Below, piece after piece: positions 22,073 through 31,667 of a DNA stretch of 33,504 bases. This DNA is from Pseudomonadales bacterium (lineage in GTDB: Bacteria > Pseudomonadota > Gammaproteobacteria > Pseudomonadales > Azotimanducaceae). The DNA is taken from positions 1-33,504 of the forward strand of contig JANQMF010000169.1 of NCBI GenBank assembly GCA_028280225.1. The letters are read 5' to 3'. The first letter of the stretch is position 1. Each line of letters opens with the position of its first letter. The notes beneath the pieces were generated by a model that was not told the DNA's origin, searched no databases, and saw nothing but the letters and a program-made list of their open reading frames with translations. The position numbers were made by a program, and so were the translations under genes.

Positions 22073-24946
22073 ATGAAGGCTAGAAGGTGTTTGCGCAACA
22101 CCCTTTCTTTCTCCTGTACTTCCCTGGCTGTTTGTGTGCTGTTCACAGGATTGGCTTTGAGCAGTGGCTTGGTGCGTGCTGCCAGTGAGAGTACGGAAGA
22201 TGAAGACAAGGGTTTTTATTGTTATCCCGGCGAGGATGGGCAGTCTTGGGTTTGTGACAAGGGTGTGCACAACAAGCCGGTGCGCCAGATCCGGAGTACC
22301 ACGCCGGCCGCGGGGGTAAAAAGTCGTGAGGCAAAGGCTGGCCAGCTGGAGAATAATCCGCGGACGGCTAAACCTGCCAACCCCCCGGTACGGTCCGAAC
22401 ATTCAACAACACAAGCGTCTGCAGCCCAGGCTGAGGGGCAGCGGATTGCCGGGGACAAAGCAGAGGCTGGCCGTCTCGGCAACGGGCCCACGGCTGAGGT
22501 GTTGCGCTGGAATGAAATATCCGGAAGCCGGTCACCCGAAGTCAGCAACAATCCGCAAGATTGGTATACCCCTGCCCAGGCGCGGGCAATTGATGCGCAA
22601 TACAGGCCGGTTGAGGACCTGGCCGCACAGCTATATGTGCAGGACCCGGATCCGGCTGGCTATTGTGCCGGTGGCTATGTCCAGCGCGATTATCCCTACC
22701 CGGTGGATGTGGACAATGAATCTTTTCCCATTATCGCGGAGGCGGATTCTCTGAGTTCGGAAATTGATGTCACCGCCCAGTTGGTGGGCAATGTCTCGGT
22801 GGCTCAGGGTAACCGGTTAATCCGGGCACCTTTGGCGGATTTGGACCAGGTTCAACGTGTTGGCCATTTCCCGCAAGGGGTGCGCATGGACCAGCCTGGG
22901 CTGATCATGCAGGGTGAACAAGCGGTAGTGCACTTGGACAGCCAGGAGGCTGACCTGCAAGGGGTGCAATTTGTGATTACGGATGCCGGCTTGCGCGGTG
23001 AAGCCCGGCAAATGCAGCAAAGCAGCGGGGGAGATTTAGCCCTGGCACATAACAGCTTTACCCGGTGCGAACCCGATAATAACGGCTGGCGCTTGAATAC
23101 CCGCAACTTGCTGATTGAGCAGGACGAAGTGTTTGGTACGGCTAAACATGCGGTGTTAAGGCTGAAACGGGTGCCGGTGTTTTATACCCCCTATTTAAAA
23201 TTTCCCGTCTCGGATGAACGTGTGTCCGGCTTTTTGTTTCCCACGCTGGGGTATTCGGATGAAGATGGAGCGGAGGTTTCGCTGCCGTATTACTTTAATT
23301 TGGCCCCAAATTACGACGCAACCTTTGTACCGCGCTACTTCAGCAAGCGGGGGGCCAGTGGCGAGTTGGAAGTGCGTCATATGTCCTCTTGGCAGACTAC
23401 CGCTGTGGGGGGCGCGCTGTTGCCCGATGATGATTTGTATAACGGCACCTTAAGCCGCAAGGACTTTGATGAATTTGTTGATGACATGGGTAATCCGGTG
23501 GATCTTGGCGTGTTTGAGCCTGCGGATCGATGGCTGGGGGCCTTGGATCACCGGGGTCGCTTTGGCCGCTTTCGCACCTTTGCGGACATTAACATGGTCA
23601 GTGACCCGGACTATTTTCGGGATCTCGGTTCGGATTTAAACGTCTCCAGCCAGATTGAGTTGGAGCGCAGAGCAGAAATCCAATACGTACATTCCGGTTT
23701 GTCGGTGCGGCTGTGGGGCCAACGCTTCCAGCGGCTCGACCAGGTGGGTGTCGACGACTATGAAAGACTGCCGGAGCTGGAGCTGTTGTACTCAACGGAT
23801 CTGGGCCCCCTGGAGCTTGGGGTCAGTGCCACCTGGGCGGATTTTGATAGAGATACCACGGGTCTGAACGGACTCAATGCGGTGACCGGCGAGCGTACCC
23901 ACATCGAGCCACGGGTCAGCCTGCCCATGTCCTGGCCGTTCGGTTTTCTTAACCTAACCGGTGGGTATCGCTATACCCGTTACGATCTGGAGCAGGATTC
24001 GAATGCCGCGGGTTTTCAACTGGTTGATGATAAACCGGACCGCAATATTGGGTTGGCAAGCGTTGATGGCGGATTAATTTTTGAACGGGATATTAACTGG
24101 TTTGATCAAGCGTTGGTGCAAACCCTTGAGCCTCGCGTTTACTATCTTTGGCAGGAGTTTGATGATCAAGCCGAATTGCCGCGCTTTGACGCTTCGGTCC
24201 TCACCTTTGGTTATCAACAGCTCTTCCGCAATAATCGGTTCTCCGGTCTGGATCGAATTGGGGATGCAAATCAAGCCTCGGTTGGTGTCACCACCCGATT
24301 TCTTGCTGAAGAGACCGGGCGGGAATATTTCCGCTTCAGCGTTGGCGAGATCTTCTACTTTGAAAACCGCAAGGTCACCCTGGCCGGCGGGCAAACCGCT
24401 TTTGACCGGCGCAGTCAGTCGGCGGTTGCCGCGGAAATTTCCGCAAGCATAGCGCAACACTGGCGGTTGACCGGCACCACGCTGTGGGACCCCTACGACA
24501 ATGAGGTGGACGAGGGTGGAGCGGCCTTGCAATACCGGCGGGATAACCGGCATATTTTTAATCTGGGCTTTCGTAACCGCCGCGATCAGGATATTGAACA
24601 AACCGATGTATCGTTATACTGGCCAATCTCCCGGCAGTTTTCCATCATAGGCCGTTGGAACTATGATCTGGTGAGTGGTCGAACCATAGAAGGTTTTGGC
24701 GGCATCGAATACAACGATTGTTGCCTGCAAATACGGCTCCTTGCACGCAGATTTCTGGACAGCCCTGCGGGTACGGTCATCACCGATTTTGATGAAGCGG
24801 ATGGTGATGATGGGATATTCTTGCAAGTTGTCTTTAAGGGCCTTGCCGGGTTTGGCACTAAGATTGAAGGTGTATTGGAAAATGGGATCTCCGGTTATCG
24901 GTCACCTGAGCAGCAAGACTACTTTTCTAATGGCTCAAGTTACTAG
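22073..24946 (+). CDS. lptD: LPS-assembly outer membrane protein LptD
   Basis: LptD is the outer-membrane barrel that inserts lipopolysaccharide into the outer leaflet together with LptE. The roughly 957-residue protein begins with a signal peptide (basic start, hydrophobic core, likely cleavage after LVRA near residue 34 of this form). A Pseudomonas-like low-complexity linker with early Cys residues follows (CYPG...WVC), then the OstA/LptA-like beta-taco (about 210-350) and the long barrel. The adjacent Cys pair in YNDCCLQIRL near the C-terminus matches the E. coli pair that forms interdomain disulfides. I chose ATG 22073; a GTG at 22067 adds two residues. It heads the operon with surA, pdxA, rsmA, apaG and apaH. 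Confidence 0.95.
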   Translation: MKARRCLRNTLSFSCTSLAVCVLFTGLALSSGLVRAASESTEDEDKGFYCYPGEDGQSWVCDKGVHNKPVRQIRSTTPAAGVKSREAKAGQLENNPRTAKPANPPVRSEHSTTQASAAQAEGQRIAGDKAEAGRLGNGPTAEVLRWNEISGSRSPEVSNNPQDWYTPAQARAIDAQYRPVEDLAAQLYVQDPDPAGYCAGGYVQRDYPYPVDVDNESFPIIAEADSLSSEIDVTAQLVGNVSVAQGNRLIRAPLADLDQVQRVGHFPQGVRMDQPGLIMQGEQAVVHLDSQEADLQGVQFVITDAGLRGEARQMQQSSGGDLALAHNSFTRCEPDNNGWRLNTRNLLIEQDEVFGTAKHAVLRLKRVPVFYTPYLKFPVSDERVSGFLFPTLGYSDEDGAEVSLPYYFNLAPNYDATFVPRYFSKRGASGELEVRHMSSWQTTAVGGALLPDDDLYNGTLSRKDFDEFVDDMGNPVDLGVFEPADRWLGALDHRGRFGRFRTFADINMVSDPDYFRDLGSDLNVSSQIELERRAEIQYVHSGLSVRLWGQRFQRLDQVGVDDYERLPELELLYSTDLGPLELGVSATWADFDRDTTGLNGLNAVTGERTHIEPRVSLPMSWPFGFLNLTGGYRYTRYDLEQDSNAAGFQLVDDKPDRNIGLASVDGGLIFERDINWFDQALVQTLEPRVYYLWQEFDDQAELPRFDASVLTFGYQQLFRNNRFSGLDRIGDANQASVGVTTRFLAEETGREYFRFSVGEIFYFENRKVTLAGGQTAFDRRSQSAVAAEISASIAQHWRLTGTTLWDPYDNEVDEGGAALQYRRDNRHIFNLGFRNRRDQDIEQTDVSLYWPISRQFSIIGRWNYDLVSGRTIEGFGGIEYNDCCLQIRLLARRFLDSPAGTVITDFDEADGDDGIFLQVVFKGLAGFGTKIEGVLENGISGYRSPEQQDYFSNGSSY

Positions 24947-25001
24947 CGAGTGCGGGCAGCGAGTTAGCACTACCGGGTGCAGCCAACAAACTGGATAAGA
25001 A

Positions 25002-26282
25002 ATGAAAAAGTTAATTCAAGGGTTGAGCGTATTTTTGTGGTTAGGCGCACCGTGGAGTTGGGCGGCCTATCAGGAACTGGACGCCATTGTGGCGGTGGTC
25101 GAAGACGACGTGGTACTGGCTTCGGAGTTGCGCTATCGGTTTAATCAAGTTGCACGGCAGATGCAGGCTTCCAATGTCCAACTGCCACCCCGGGACATCA
25201 TGATGAGCCAGGTGATGGAGCGGCTGATTCTGGAGAGTATTCAGCGCCAGGAAGCCCAGCGCCGGGGTATTGAAATTGATGATGAAACGTTGACCCGGGC
25301 GGTACAGTCTTTTGCACAGGGTAACAACATGACCTTGGAGCAGTTTCAGGCCGCGTTGCAGAAGGATGGTATTGGTTACCGCCAGTTTCGCGAGGAGATC
25401 CGCCAGGAAATGATCATCTCCCGACTACAGCGGAATTTGATTAACCGGCGCATTACCATTACGGAACAGGAAGTCCAGGGGTTGCTCAATTCTCCGTTTT
25501 ACAAACAACTGTTTTCTGATGAGTATCGGGTGGGACACATACTGCTGTCTATCGAGGAAGGGGCCTCGGAGGCGGTGGTGGCTCAGGTGGCGGTCCGGGC
25601 CAACGAAATTGTCAGGCAACTTAAGGATGGCGCTGACTTTACCCAGATGGCGATTTCAAGCTCTTCAAGCAGTACCGCCCTGGAGGGGGGTGACCTGGGT
25701 TGGCGCCGGGCGGGTGAGCTGCCCAGCTTGTTCACTGAACAGGTTTTAGCCATGCAGGTGGGGGACATAGCGGAACCCATTCAGACCTCCGGGGCTTTTC
25801 ACATCATAAAGCTGCTGGAACAACGCGGTGCGGGCATGCAACAGGTTGAGCAGACTCTGGTACGCCACATTTTGGTTAAACCCTCGGCCATTCGCAGCCC
25901 TGAAGAGACCGCTGAACTCATCAGCGACATCAAGGTCCAGTTGGATGGCGGCGCGGACTTTGCCGAGCTTGCTGCAGAACACTCTGAAGATCCTGCCAGT
26001 GCTCTAAACGGCGGAGATTTGGGCTGGTCGAGCCCAGGTCAGTTTGTGGGGCAATTCGGCGAGGTGATGAGCGTCACCCCAATCAACGGTATCAGCGATC
26101 CCTTTTTAACCCAGTTTGGCTGGCATGTGTTGCAGGTATTGGATCGCCGCCAGGAAGACCTGAGTGACGAAGCCCGGGAAAACATGGCCATGGAAATTCT
26201 GCACAAACAAAGGTTTGAGGAGAAGCAGCAGGAGTGGCTCAAAGAGTTGCGGGATGAGGCCTTTGTTGAAATTCGTCTGTAA
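25002..26282 (+). CDS. surA: Periplasmic chaperone / peptidyl-prolyl isomerase SurA
   Basis: SurA escorts unfolded outer-membrane proteins, including LptD, through the periplasm. The 426-residue protein has a signal peptide ending PWSWA at about residue 21, the SurA N-terminal domain starting LDAIVAVVEDDVVLASEL, and two parvulin domains (about 170-275 with RVGHILLS and GGDLGW, and about 280-385 with RHILVKPS and GGDLGW). A short C-terminal helix completes the chaperone part. A GATAAG-like ribosome binding site precedes the ATG. The order lptD-surA-pdxA is conserved widely in gammaproteobacteria. Confidence 0.95.
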   Translation: MKKLIQGLSVFLWLGAPWSWAAYQELDAIVAVVEDDVVLASELRYRFNQVARQMQASNVQLPPRDIMMSQVMERLILESIQRQEAQRRGIEIDDETLTRAVQSFAQGNNMTLEQFQAALQKDGIGYRQFREEIRQEMIISRLQRNLINRRITITEQEVQGLLNSPFYKQLFSDEYRVGHILLSIEEGASEAVVAQVAVRANEIVRQLKDGADFTQMAISSSSSSTALEGGDLGWRRAGELPSLFTEQVLAMQVGDIAEPIQTSGAFHIIKLLEQRGAGMQQVEQTLVRHILVKPSAIRSPEETAELISDIKVQLDGGADFAELAAEHSEDPASALNGGDLGWSSPGQFVGQFGEVMSVTPINGISDPFLTQFGWHVLQVLDRRQEDLSDEARENMAMEILHKQRFEEKQQEWLKELRDEAFVEIRL

Positions 26283-26314
26283 CGCGAGGCTCGCGCCTTA
26301 CCGCGAATAAAGCC

Positions 26315-27289
26315 ATGCCGGTTATCGCCATCACTCCCGGTGAACCCGCAGGTATTGGACCGGACCTGCTTATTCGTCTGGCCCAGCATCCGCGTATTCA
26401 GGCTTGGGTGGCGATCTGCGACCGCAACATGTTGCAATCTCGAGCCGAGCAACTGGGCCTGGCACTGCATGTGGATGCCAATGTTGCTGAACCGGCCCGA
26501 CGGGCGGGCCTGTTGAGTGTGATGCACACTCCGTTGGCACAACAGGTTGTGCCCGGGGTGCTCAACCCGGCTAATGCGGAAGGAGTTTTAGCGGCGTTAG
26601 ACAAGGGTATTTCCGGGTGTATGGATGGCACCTTCGCGGGCCTGGTTACCGGGCCGGTACAAAAGTCGGTGATCAATGAAGCGGGGCAACCCTTTTCCGG
26701 GCATACGGAATATCTGGCACAGCATGCGGGGGTTGAAGATGTTGTGATGTTGTTGGTGGCGGATGAGCTGAGGGTAGGGTTGGCAACTACCCATATGCCC
26801 TTGCGTGAGGTTGCGGATGCGATCACTGCAGAGTTGCTGACCAGACGTATCGGCATTTTACACCGCGGTCTGGTGGCACGTTTTGGCCTGAGCCGCCCCA
26901 GAATTTTAGTGGCGGGTCTCAACCCTCACGCCGGTGAGGGTGGCCATTTGGGTGAAGAAGAAATCCGCATTATCACCCCGGTTTGTACACAGCTGCGTAA
27001 ACAGGGCCTGGATGTGGTTGGTCCCTTACCGGCGGATACGCTGTTTACCCGGGAGAAGCTGGAAACCGCGGATGCGGTATTTGCCATGTACCACGACCAG
27101 GGTCTGCCGGTGCTTAAACACAGGGGTTTTGGCCATGCGGTTAATGTCACCCTGGGTTTACCCTTCGTGCGCACTTCTGTTGATCACGGCACTGCCCTGG
27201 ACCTGGCCGGTAGTGGTCATGGTGATGTCGGCAGTTTGGCTGCTGCCTTGCAGTTGTGTGGACAGATGGCCGCTGCGGTTCAGACTTAA
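26315..27289 (+). CDS. pdxA: 4-hydroxythreonine-4-phosphate dehydrogenase
   Basis: PdxA oxidises 4-phosphohydroxy-L-threonine with NAD in the DXP-dependent route to pyridoxal phosphate. The 324-residue protein starts ITPGEPAGIGPDL and has TGPVQKSVINEAG, the metal- and substrate-binding HTEYLAQH, MYHDQGLPVLKH and TSVDHGTALDLAG. It lies 32 bp after surA and 12 bp before rsmA, within the conserved operon. Complete in length and motifs. Confidence 0.95.
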   Translation: MPVIAITPGEPAGIGPDLLIRLAQHPRIQAWVAICDRNMLQSRAEQLGLALHVDANVAEPARRAGLLSVMHTPLAQQVVPGVLNPANAEGVLAALDKGISGCMDGTFAGLVTGPVQKSVINEAGQPFSGHTEYLAQHAGVEDVVMLLVADELRVGLATTHMPLREVADAITAELLTRRIGILHRGLVARFGLSRPRILVAGLNPHAGEGGHLGEEEIRIITPVCTQLRKQGLDVVGPLPADTLFTREKLETADAVFAMYHDQGLPVLKHRGFGHAVNVTLGLPFVRTSVDHGTALDLAGSGHGDVGSLAAALQLCGQMAAAVQT

Positions 27290-27301
27290 GCCTTTTTTCA
27301 T

Positions 27302-28108
27302 ATGCAAGCGCGCAAACGGTTTGGACAACACTTTCTTACGGATTCACAGGTACTGGACAGGATCGTCGATAGTATTCACTGTCAGCAAGGTGACCATGTG
27401 CTGGAGATTGGTCCGGGCCACGGCGCTCTAACAGATCTTTTGGTGGGCAGCGCCGCTTATTATCTGGCAGTGGAAGTGGATCGTGATCTGGTGCCGCTGC
27501 TGCGTGCGCGTCACCCGTCCATGCAGGTGGTTAATGAAGATATCCTAAAGTGTGATCTGGTCGACTTGCTGCAACATCCGCCGGGGTTGGGGAACAAGGA
27601 TGACCGGCACATCAAGTTTCGGGTGATTGGCAATTTACCCTATAACATCTCTTCGCCAATTCTCCTGCAAATGGTGGAACTGGTTCAACAGCTGGACTGT
27701 GTAGCGGATATGCACTTTATGTTGCAACAAGAAATGGCAGATCGCCTGTGTGCCTCCCCGGGCAGCAAAGCCTGGGGGCGGCTTGGTGTGTTGGTGCAGT
27801 TGTTTTTCACCACCGGCAAGCTTTTTTCCGTATCCCCAGGCAGTTTTTCACCTCCCCCCAGGGTGGACTCCGCGGTGGTGCGAATGGTGCCGCGGCATCA
27901 GCAGCCTTCCGGCAAAGATGTTGACCACTTGCAGCAGGTACTGCGTCTGGCGTTTTCCGGGCGGCGCAAGCGGCTGTCTAATTCCTTGAAACCCTTAAAT
28001 CTGGACTGGGCAGCGGTGCAGTCGAAACTGGGCCTTACCGGGGGAGAGCGGGCGGATGATATCAGTAAGGAGCAGTTTTTGGGGTTGGCAAGGTTGCGAC
28101 AAACTTGA
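27302..28108 (+). CDS. rsmA: 16S rRNA dimethyladenosine methyltransferase
   Basis: RsmA (KsgA) dimethylates two adjacent adenosines near the 3' end of 16S rRNA during small-subunit assembly. The 268-residue protein shows KRFGQHFLTDSQVLDRIV, the SAM motif VLEIGPGHGALTDLL, the acidic VEVDRDLV, and the catalytic IGNLPYNISSPIL. The C-terminal small domain has FSGRRKRLSNSLK. It begins 12 bp after pdxA. Confidence 0.96.
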   Translation: MQARKRFGQHFLTDSQVLDRIVDSIHCQQGDHVLEIGPGHGALTDLLVGSAAYYLAVEVDRDLVPLLRARHPSMQVVNEDILKCDLVDLLQHPPGLGNKDDRHIKFRVIGNLPYNISSPILLQMVELVQQLDCVADMHFMLQQEMADRLCASPGSKAWGRLGVLVQLFFTTGKLFSVSPGSFSPPPRVDSAVVRMVPRHQQPSGKDVDHLQQVLRLAFSGRRKRLSNSLKPLNLDWAAVQSKLGLTGGERADDISKEQFLGLARLRQT

Positions 28109-28159
28109 GCACATGGCTTACTGCATATTCACAGTCATGGCCAACCCATTATTTAGAAT

Positions 28160-28537
28160 ATGTGCAAAACCGGCAAAATTCGAGTTGAGGCTACCAGCGA
28201 GTATGTTGCTTCACAATCTGATAGCACGCGGCAGCGTTATGTCTTTGCCTATCACATCCGTATCACCCACGAAGCAGGACCGCGGTGTCAACTGTTAACC
28301 CGGCACTGGATTATCACCGATGGGTCGGGAGAGGTTGAGGAGGTCAAAGGAGAGGGGGTAATTGGTCAACAACCGGTCCTGTCCCAGGGAGAACAATTTG
28401 TATACAGCAGTGGGGCTGTGCTCAAAACGCCGGTGGGTGCCATGCAGGGCAGCTATCAATTCCGCTCGGAAAACGGCGATCTCTTCGATGTGCCAATTCC
28501 CGCCTTTTCTCTCAGCATGCCCAACCTCGTCCACTAA
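28160..28537 (+). CDS. apaG: ApaG protein (DUF525)
   Basis: The 125-residue single-domain protein has the ApaG beta-sandwich pattern: FAYHIRITHEAG, LLTRHWIITDGSGEVEEVKGEGVIGQQP, FVYSSGAVLKTPVGAMQGSYQF and FDVPIPAFSL. ApaG is conserved next to apaH and rsmA; its molecular role is not settled, though the fold resembles a fibronectin-type module and occurs in some F-box proteins. The ATG at 28160 has no obvious ribosome binding site. apaH follows 8 bp later. Confidence 0.94.
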   Translation: MCKTGKIRVEATSEYVASQSDSTRQRYVFAYHIRITHEAGPRCQLLTRHWIITDGSGEVEEVKGEGVIGQQPVLSQGEQFVYSSGAVLKTPVGAMQGSYQFRSENGDLFDVPIPAFSLSMPNLVH

Positions 28538-28545
28538 GGGTAGTT

Positions 28546-29385
28546 ATGGCCACCTATGTTGTCGGGGATGTTCAAGGCTGTGCCCGTGAATTGGAAAAAT
28601 TGCTCCAACACATTGGGTTTGGCGCTGACGATCATCTGTGGTTGCTGGGTGACCTGGTTAACCGGGGGCCTGATTCTGCCCGGGTGATGGCCATGGTCTA
28701 TGCGTTGCAGCGTCAGTGCACCGTGGTGCTGGGAAATCATGACCTGCACTTTCTGGCCGCGCACTTTGCCGGTCACAGCCTTGGCAGCAACGACACGATG
28801 GGCGATTTGTTGGACGCCCCCCAGGCATCACAATATGCCGAGTGGCTGTGCCGGCAAAAGCTGTTGCACTGGGACAAAACACTTAACGTTGCCATGGCCC
28901 ATGCGGGTGTGCCACACATCTGGTCCATGCACCAGGCCGTTGAGCTGGCCGGGGAAGTTGAAGACGTTCTACTGGATCAGCACCGGGATGTGTCCCGGGC
29001 TGAATTTTTTAAACACATGTATGGCAACAAGCCGGATTGTTGGCAAGCTGACTTAACCGGCTTGGACAGGGTTAAGTTGATCACCAACTATTTTACGCGC
29101 ATGCGGCTGATTGATGACGATGGGACTCTGGACTTCAGCCACAAGGGTGCACTTGCTGATGCACCGGCGGGTTGGACACCCTGGTATCAGCTGACCGCAC
29201 CGTGCCTGGGGCATACGACTTTGCTCTTTGGCCACTGGGCCTCCCTGGACGGTATCACCGGTTATGAGAATCTGTTGGCCCTGGATACCGGTTGTGTCTA
29301 CGGGCGTGCTCTAACGGCGTTTTGTATCGAAACCGGGCAATATTATCGAGTCCCCGGATATGACAAAACAAGTTCGCAAGGCTAG
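28546..29385 (+). CDS. apaH: Symmetrical bis(5'-nucleosyl)-tetraphosphatase
   Basis: ApaH splits Ap4A into two ADP, limiting this stress alarmone, and also removes Np4 caps from RNA. The 279-residue metallophosphatase has GDVQGCARELEKLL, WLLGDLVNRGPDS and VLGNHDLHFLA, the three blocks that hold the two metals, and a later FGHWASLDG histidine motif. It is the last gene of the lptD operon. A possible weak terminator (AAGTT...AACTT stem with a bulge, then T-run, 29370-29397) overlaps its stop. Confidence 0.95.
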   Translation: MATYVVGDVQGCARELEKLLQHIGFGADDHLWLLGDLVNRGPDSARVMAMVYALQRQCTVVLGNHDLHFLAAHFAGHSLGSNDTMGDLLDAPQASQYAEWLCRQKLLHWDKTLNVAMAHAGVPHIWSMHQAVELAGEVEDVLLDQHRDVSRAEFFKHMYGNKPDCWQADLTGLDRVKLITNYFTRMRLIDDDGTLDFSHKGALADAPAGWTPWYQLTAPCLGHTTLLFGHWASLDGITGYENLLALDTGCVYGRALTAFCIETGQYYRVPGYDKTSSQG

Positions 29386-29715
29386 GGCAACTTTTTTATG
29401 TCTAATGGGTATAAACACCTGGTTTGTTATAGCCCCTTGTGCCTTATGTCGGAAAAAGCGTGGCTGCATAGCACAAAATTCGGATTTTGCTGAAAAATTT
29501 TTGTGATCCGGTGCTCAGTTTTGATCATGTAGTGGAACTGGTTCACGGATTTGAACTTTACCCGGTTCGTTCTAGTCTTACTAATAGGTATCGTTTATCT
29601 ACCCTGAATTAGTCGGGGTTTTCGCCGCAGCGGCTCCGCAGTGACCCTAGGTGACCCAAACCGAAGGTATACGCCACTCGGTGATCAAGACCGATCATAG
29701 TATGGAGACTTGGTT
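29386..29715. other. Non-coding stretch upstream of prkA
   Basis: No convincing gene is present; the small ORFs here lack homologue-like features. It holds a weak terminator at the apaH end, an AT-rich hairpin CAAAAT-TCGG-ATTTTG (29474-29489), and a candidate prkA promoter with TTGAAC (29551-29556) and TAGTCT (29573-29578) 16 bp apart. Extended with one C, the latter is close to the sigma-S -10 CTATACT. GGAG at 29704-29707 is the prkA ribosome binding site. A glpE gene found in this interval in Pseudomonas is not present. Confidence 0.4.
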
Positions 29716-31638
29716 ATGGGCGTATTTGAGCACTTTCAGGAACGGTATGACGCGGTTCAGCAGGAAGAAATGTCTTTGGACGATTACTTGGCCCTGTGCA
29801 GGGAGGATCCGAAGGTATATGCCACCGCCGCGGAGCGCATCCTGACAGCCATCGGCGAACCCGAATTTGTAGACACCTCTAAAGATCCCCGTCTATCCCG
29901 TATATTTTCCAACAAAATAATTAAGCGCTACCCTGCGTTTGACGAATTTTATGGTATGGAAGAAGCCATCGAACAGATTGTTTCGTTCTTCCGCCATGCA
30001 GCCCAGGGGTTGGAGGAGCGCAAGCAGATCCTCTATCTGCTGGGTCCGGTGGGTGGCGGTAAGTCCTCTCTGGCGGAAAAGCTCAAAGCACTGATCCAGC
30101 GGCAGCCGTTTTATGCCATCAAGGGGTCTCCGGTTAACGAAAGCCCTCTTGGCCTGTTTGATGCGGCTGAGGATGGTCACCTGTTAGAGGAAGAGTACGG
30201 CATCCCCAGAAGATACCTGAACAATATCATGTCCCCCTGGGTCAGTAAGCGCCTGAAAGAATATGGTGGAGACATCTCTCAATTTAAGGTGGTAAAACTA
30301 TTTCCCTCCACCCTGGAACAGATCGCCGTCGCAAAAACCGAGCCCGGCGACGACAATAATCAGGACATCTCCGCCTTGGTGGGCAAGGTGGACATTCGCA
30401 GTCTTGAGGATCACGCGCAAAATGACCCGGATGCCTACAGCTTTTCCGGCGGTCTATGCAAGGCCAATCAGGGGATGCTCGAATTTGTGGAAATGTTTAA
30501 AGCCCCCATTAAGGTGTTGCACCCGTTGCTCACGGCCACTCAGGAGGGTAATTACAACGGTACCGAAGCCATTGGCGCCATACCCTTTGACGGTGTTGTT
30601 CTGGCGCACTCCAACGAATCTGAGTGGCAAAATTTTCGTAACAACCGCAACAACGAAGCTTTTATCGATAGGGTGTATATCGTCAAAGTACCTTACTGTT
30701 TGCGCCTGTCGGACGAAATGAAGATCTATGAAAAACTGGTCAGCGAATCTTCCCTCAAGGATGCACCCTGCGCGCCGGATACACTGGAAATGCTGGCCCA
30801 GTTCACCGTGTTATCGCGCCTGCGCGAGCCGGAAAACTCAAATGTATTTTCCAAGATGCGGGTCTATGACGGCCAGAATCTGAAAGACACAGACCCCAAG
30901 GCTAAAACGATTCAGGAGTATCGGGATATGGCCGGGGTGGATGAAGGCATGGATGGCTTGTCCACCCGCTTTGCGTTCAAGATACTGTCCAAGGTTTTCA
31001 ATTTTGACCCGACGGAAATAGCCGCTAACCCGGTTCATTTGATGTACGTCCTGGAACAGCAGATCGAGCGGGAAAACTATCCCCAGGAAGTGCGGGACCG
31101 CTATCTGGGTTATATCAAGGAATACCTGTCAGCCAAATACGTCGATTTTATCGGCAAGGAAATCCAGACCGCTTATCTCGAGTCGTACTCGGAGTACGGT
31201 CAGAATATCTTTGATCGATATGTCACCTATGCGGACTTCTGGATTCAGGATCAGGAATATAGAGACCCGGAAACCGGTGACATTCTCGACCGGGCATCCC
31301 TGAATGAAGAGCTTGAGAAAATAGAAAAACCGGCGGGTATCAGCAATCCAAAAGATTTCCGGAATGAGATAGTGAACTTTGTGTTACGCGCCAGAGCCAA
31401 TAACAACGGGCACAATCCGTCATGGCAGAGTTATGAAAAGTTACGCGCGGTGATCGAGAAGAAGATGTTCTCGAATACCGAGGATCTGTTGCCGGTGATC
31501 TCCTTCAGTGCCAAGGGCAGCAGCGAAGAGCAGAAGAAGCATGACGATTTTGTGGCACGGATGGTTGAGCGCGGTTATACCGAAAAGCAGGTCCGGCTGT
31601 TGTCTGAGTGGTACATGCGGGTGCGGAAGTCGCAGTAA
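29716..31638 (+). CDS. yeaG: PrkA/YeaG family AAA serine protein kinase
   Basis: The roughly 640-residue protein matches PrkA/YeaG, an AAA-domain protein with serine kinase activity linked to starvation and stationary-phase stress. It begins MGVFEHFQERYDAVQQEEMS, has Walker A GPVGGGKSSLAEKL near residue 113, Walker B-like FDGVVLAHSNESEW, and the C-terminal PrkA domain with PSWQSYEKLRAVIEKKMF. I chose ATG 29716 behind GGAG at 8 nt; TTG 29710 adds two residues. yeaH follows 29 bp later. In E. coli yeaGH depends on sigma-S, and similar control is inferred here. Confidence 0.94.
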   Translation: MGVFEHFQERYDAVQQEEMSLDDYLALCREDPKVYATAAERILTAIGEPEFVDTSKDPRLSRIFSNKIIKRYPAFDEFYGMEEAIEQIVSFFRHAAQGLEERKQILYLLGPVGGGKSSLAEKLKALIQRQPFYAIKGSPVNESPLGLFDAAEDGHLLEEEYGIPRRYLNNIMSPWVSKRLKEYGGDISQFKVVKLFPSTLEQIAVAKTEPGDDNNQDISALVGKVDIRSLEDHAQNDPDAYSFSGGLCKANQGMLEFVEMFKAPIKVLHPLLTATQEGNYNGTEAIGAIPFDGVVLAHSNESEWQNFRNNRNNEAFIDRVYIVKVPYCLRLSDEMKIYEKLVSESSLKDAPCAPDTLEMLAQFTVLSRLREPENSNVFSKMRVYDGQNLKDTDPKAKTIQEYRDMAGVDEGMDGLSTRFAFKILSKVFNFDPTEIAANPVHLMYVLEQQIERENYPQEVRDRYLGYIKEYLSAKYVDFIGKEIQTAYLESYSEYGQNIFDRYVTYADFWIQDQEYRDPETGDILDRASLNEELEKIEKPAGISNPKDFRNEIVNFVLRARANNNGHNPSWQSYEKLRAVIEKKMFSNTEDLLPVISFSAKGSSEEQKKHDDFVARMVERGYTEKQVRLLSEWYMRVRKSQ

Positions 31639-31667
31639 CTTTCACCGACAATGTCTAGGGGTGGTCC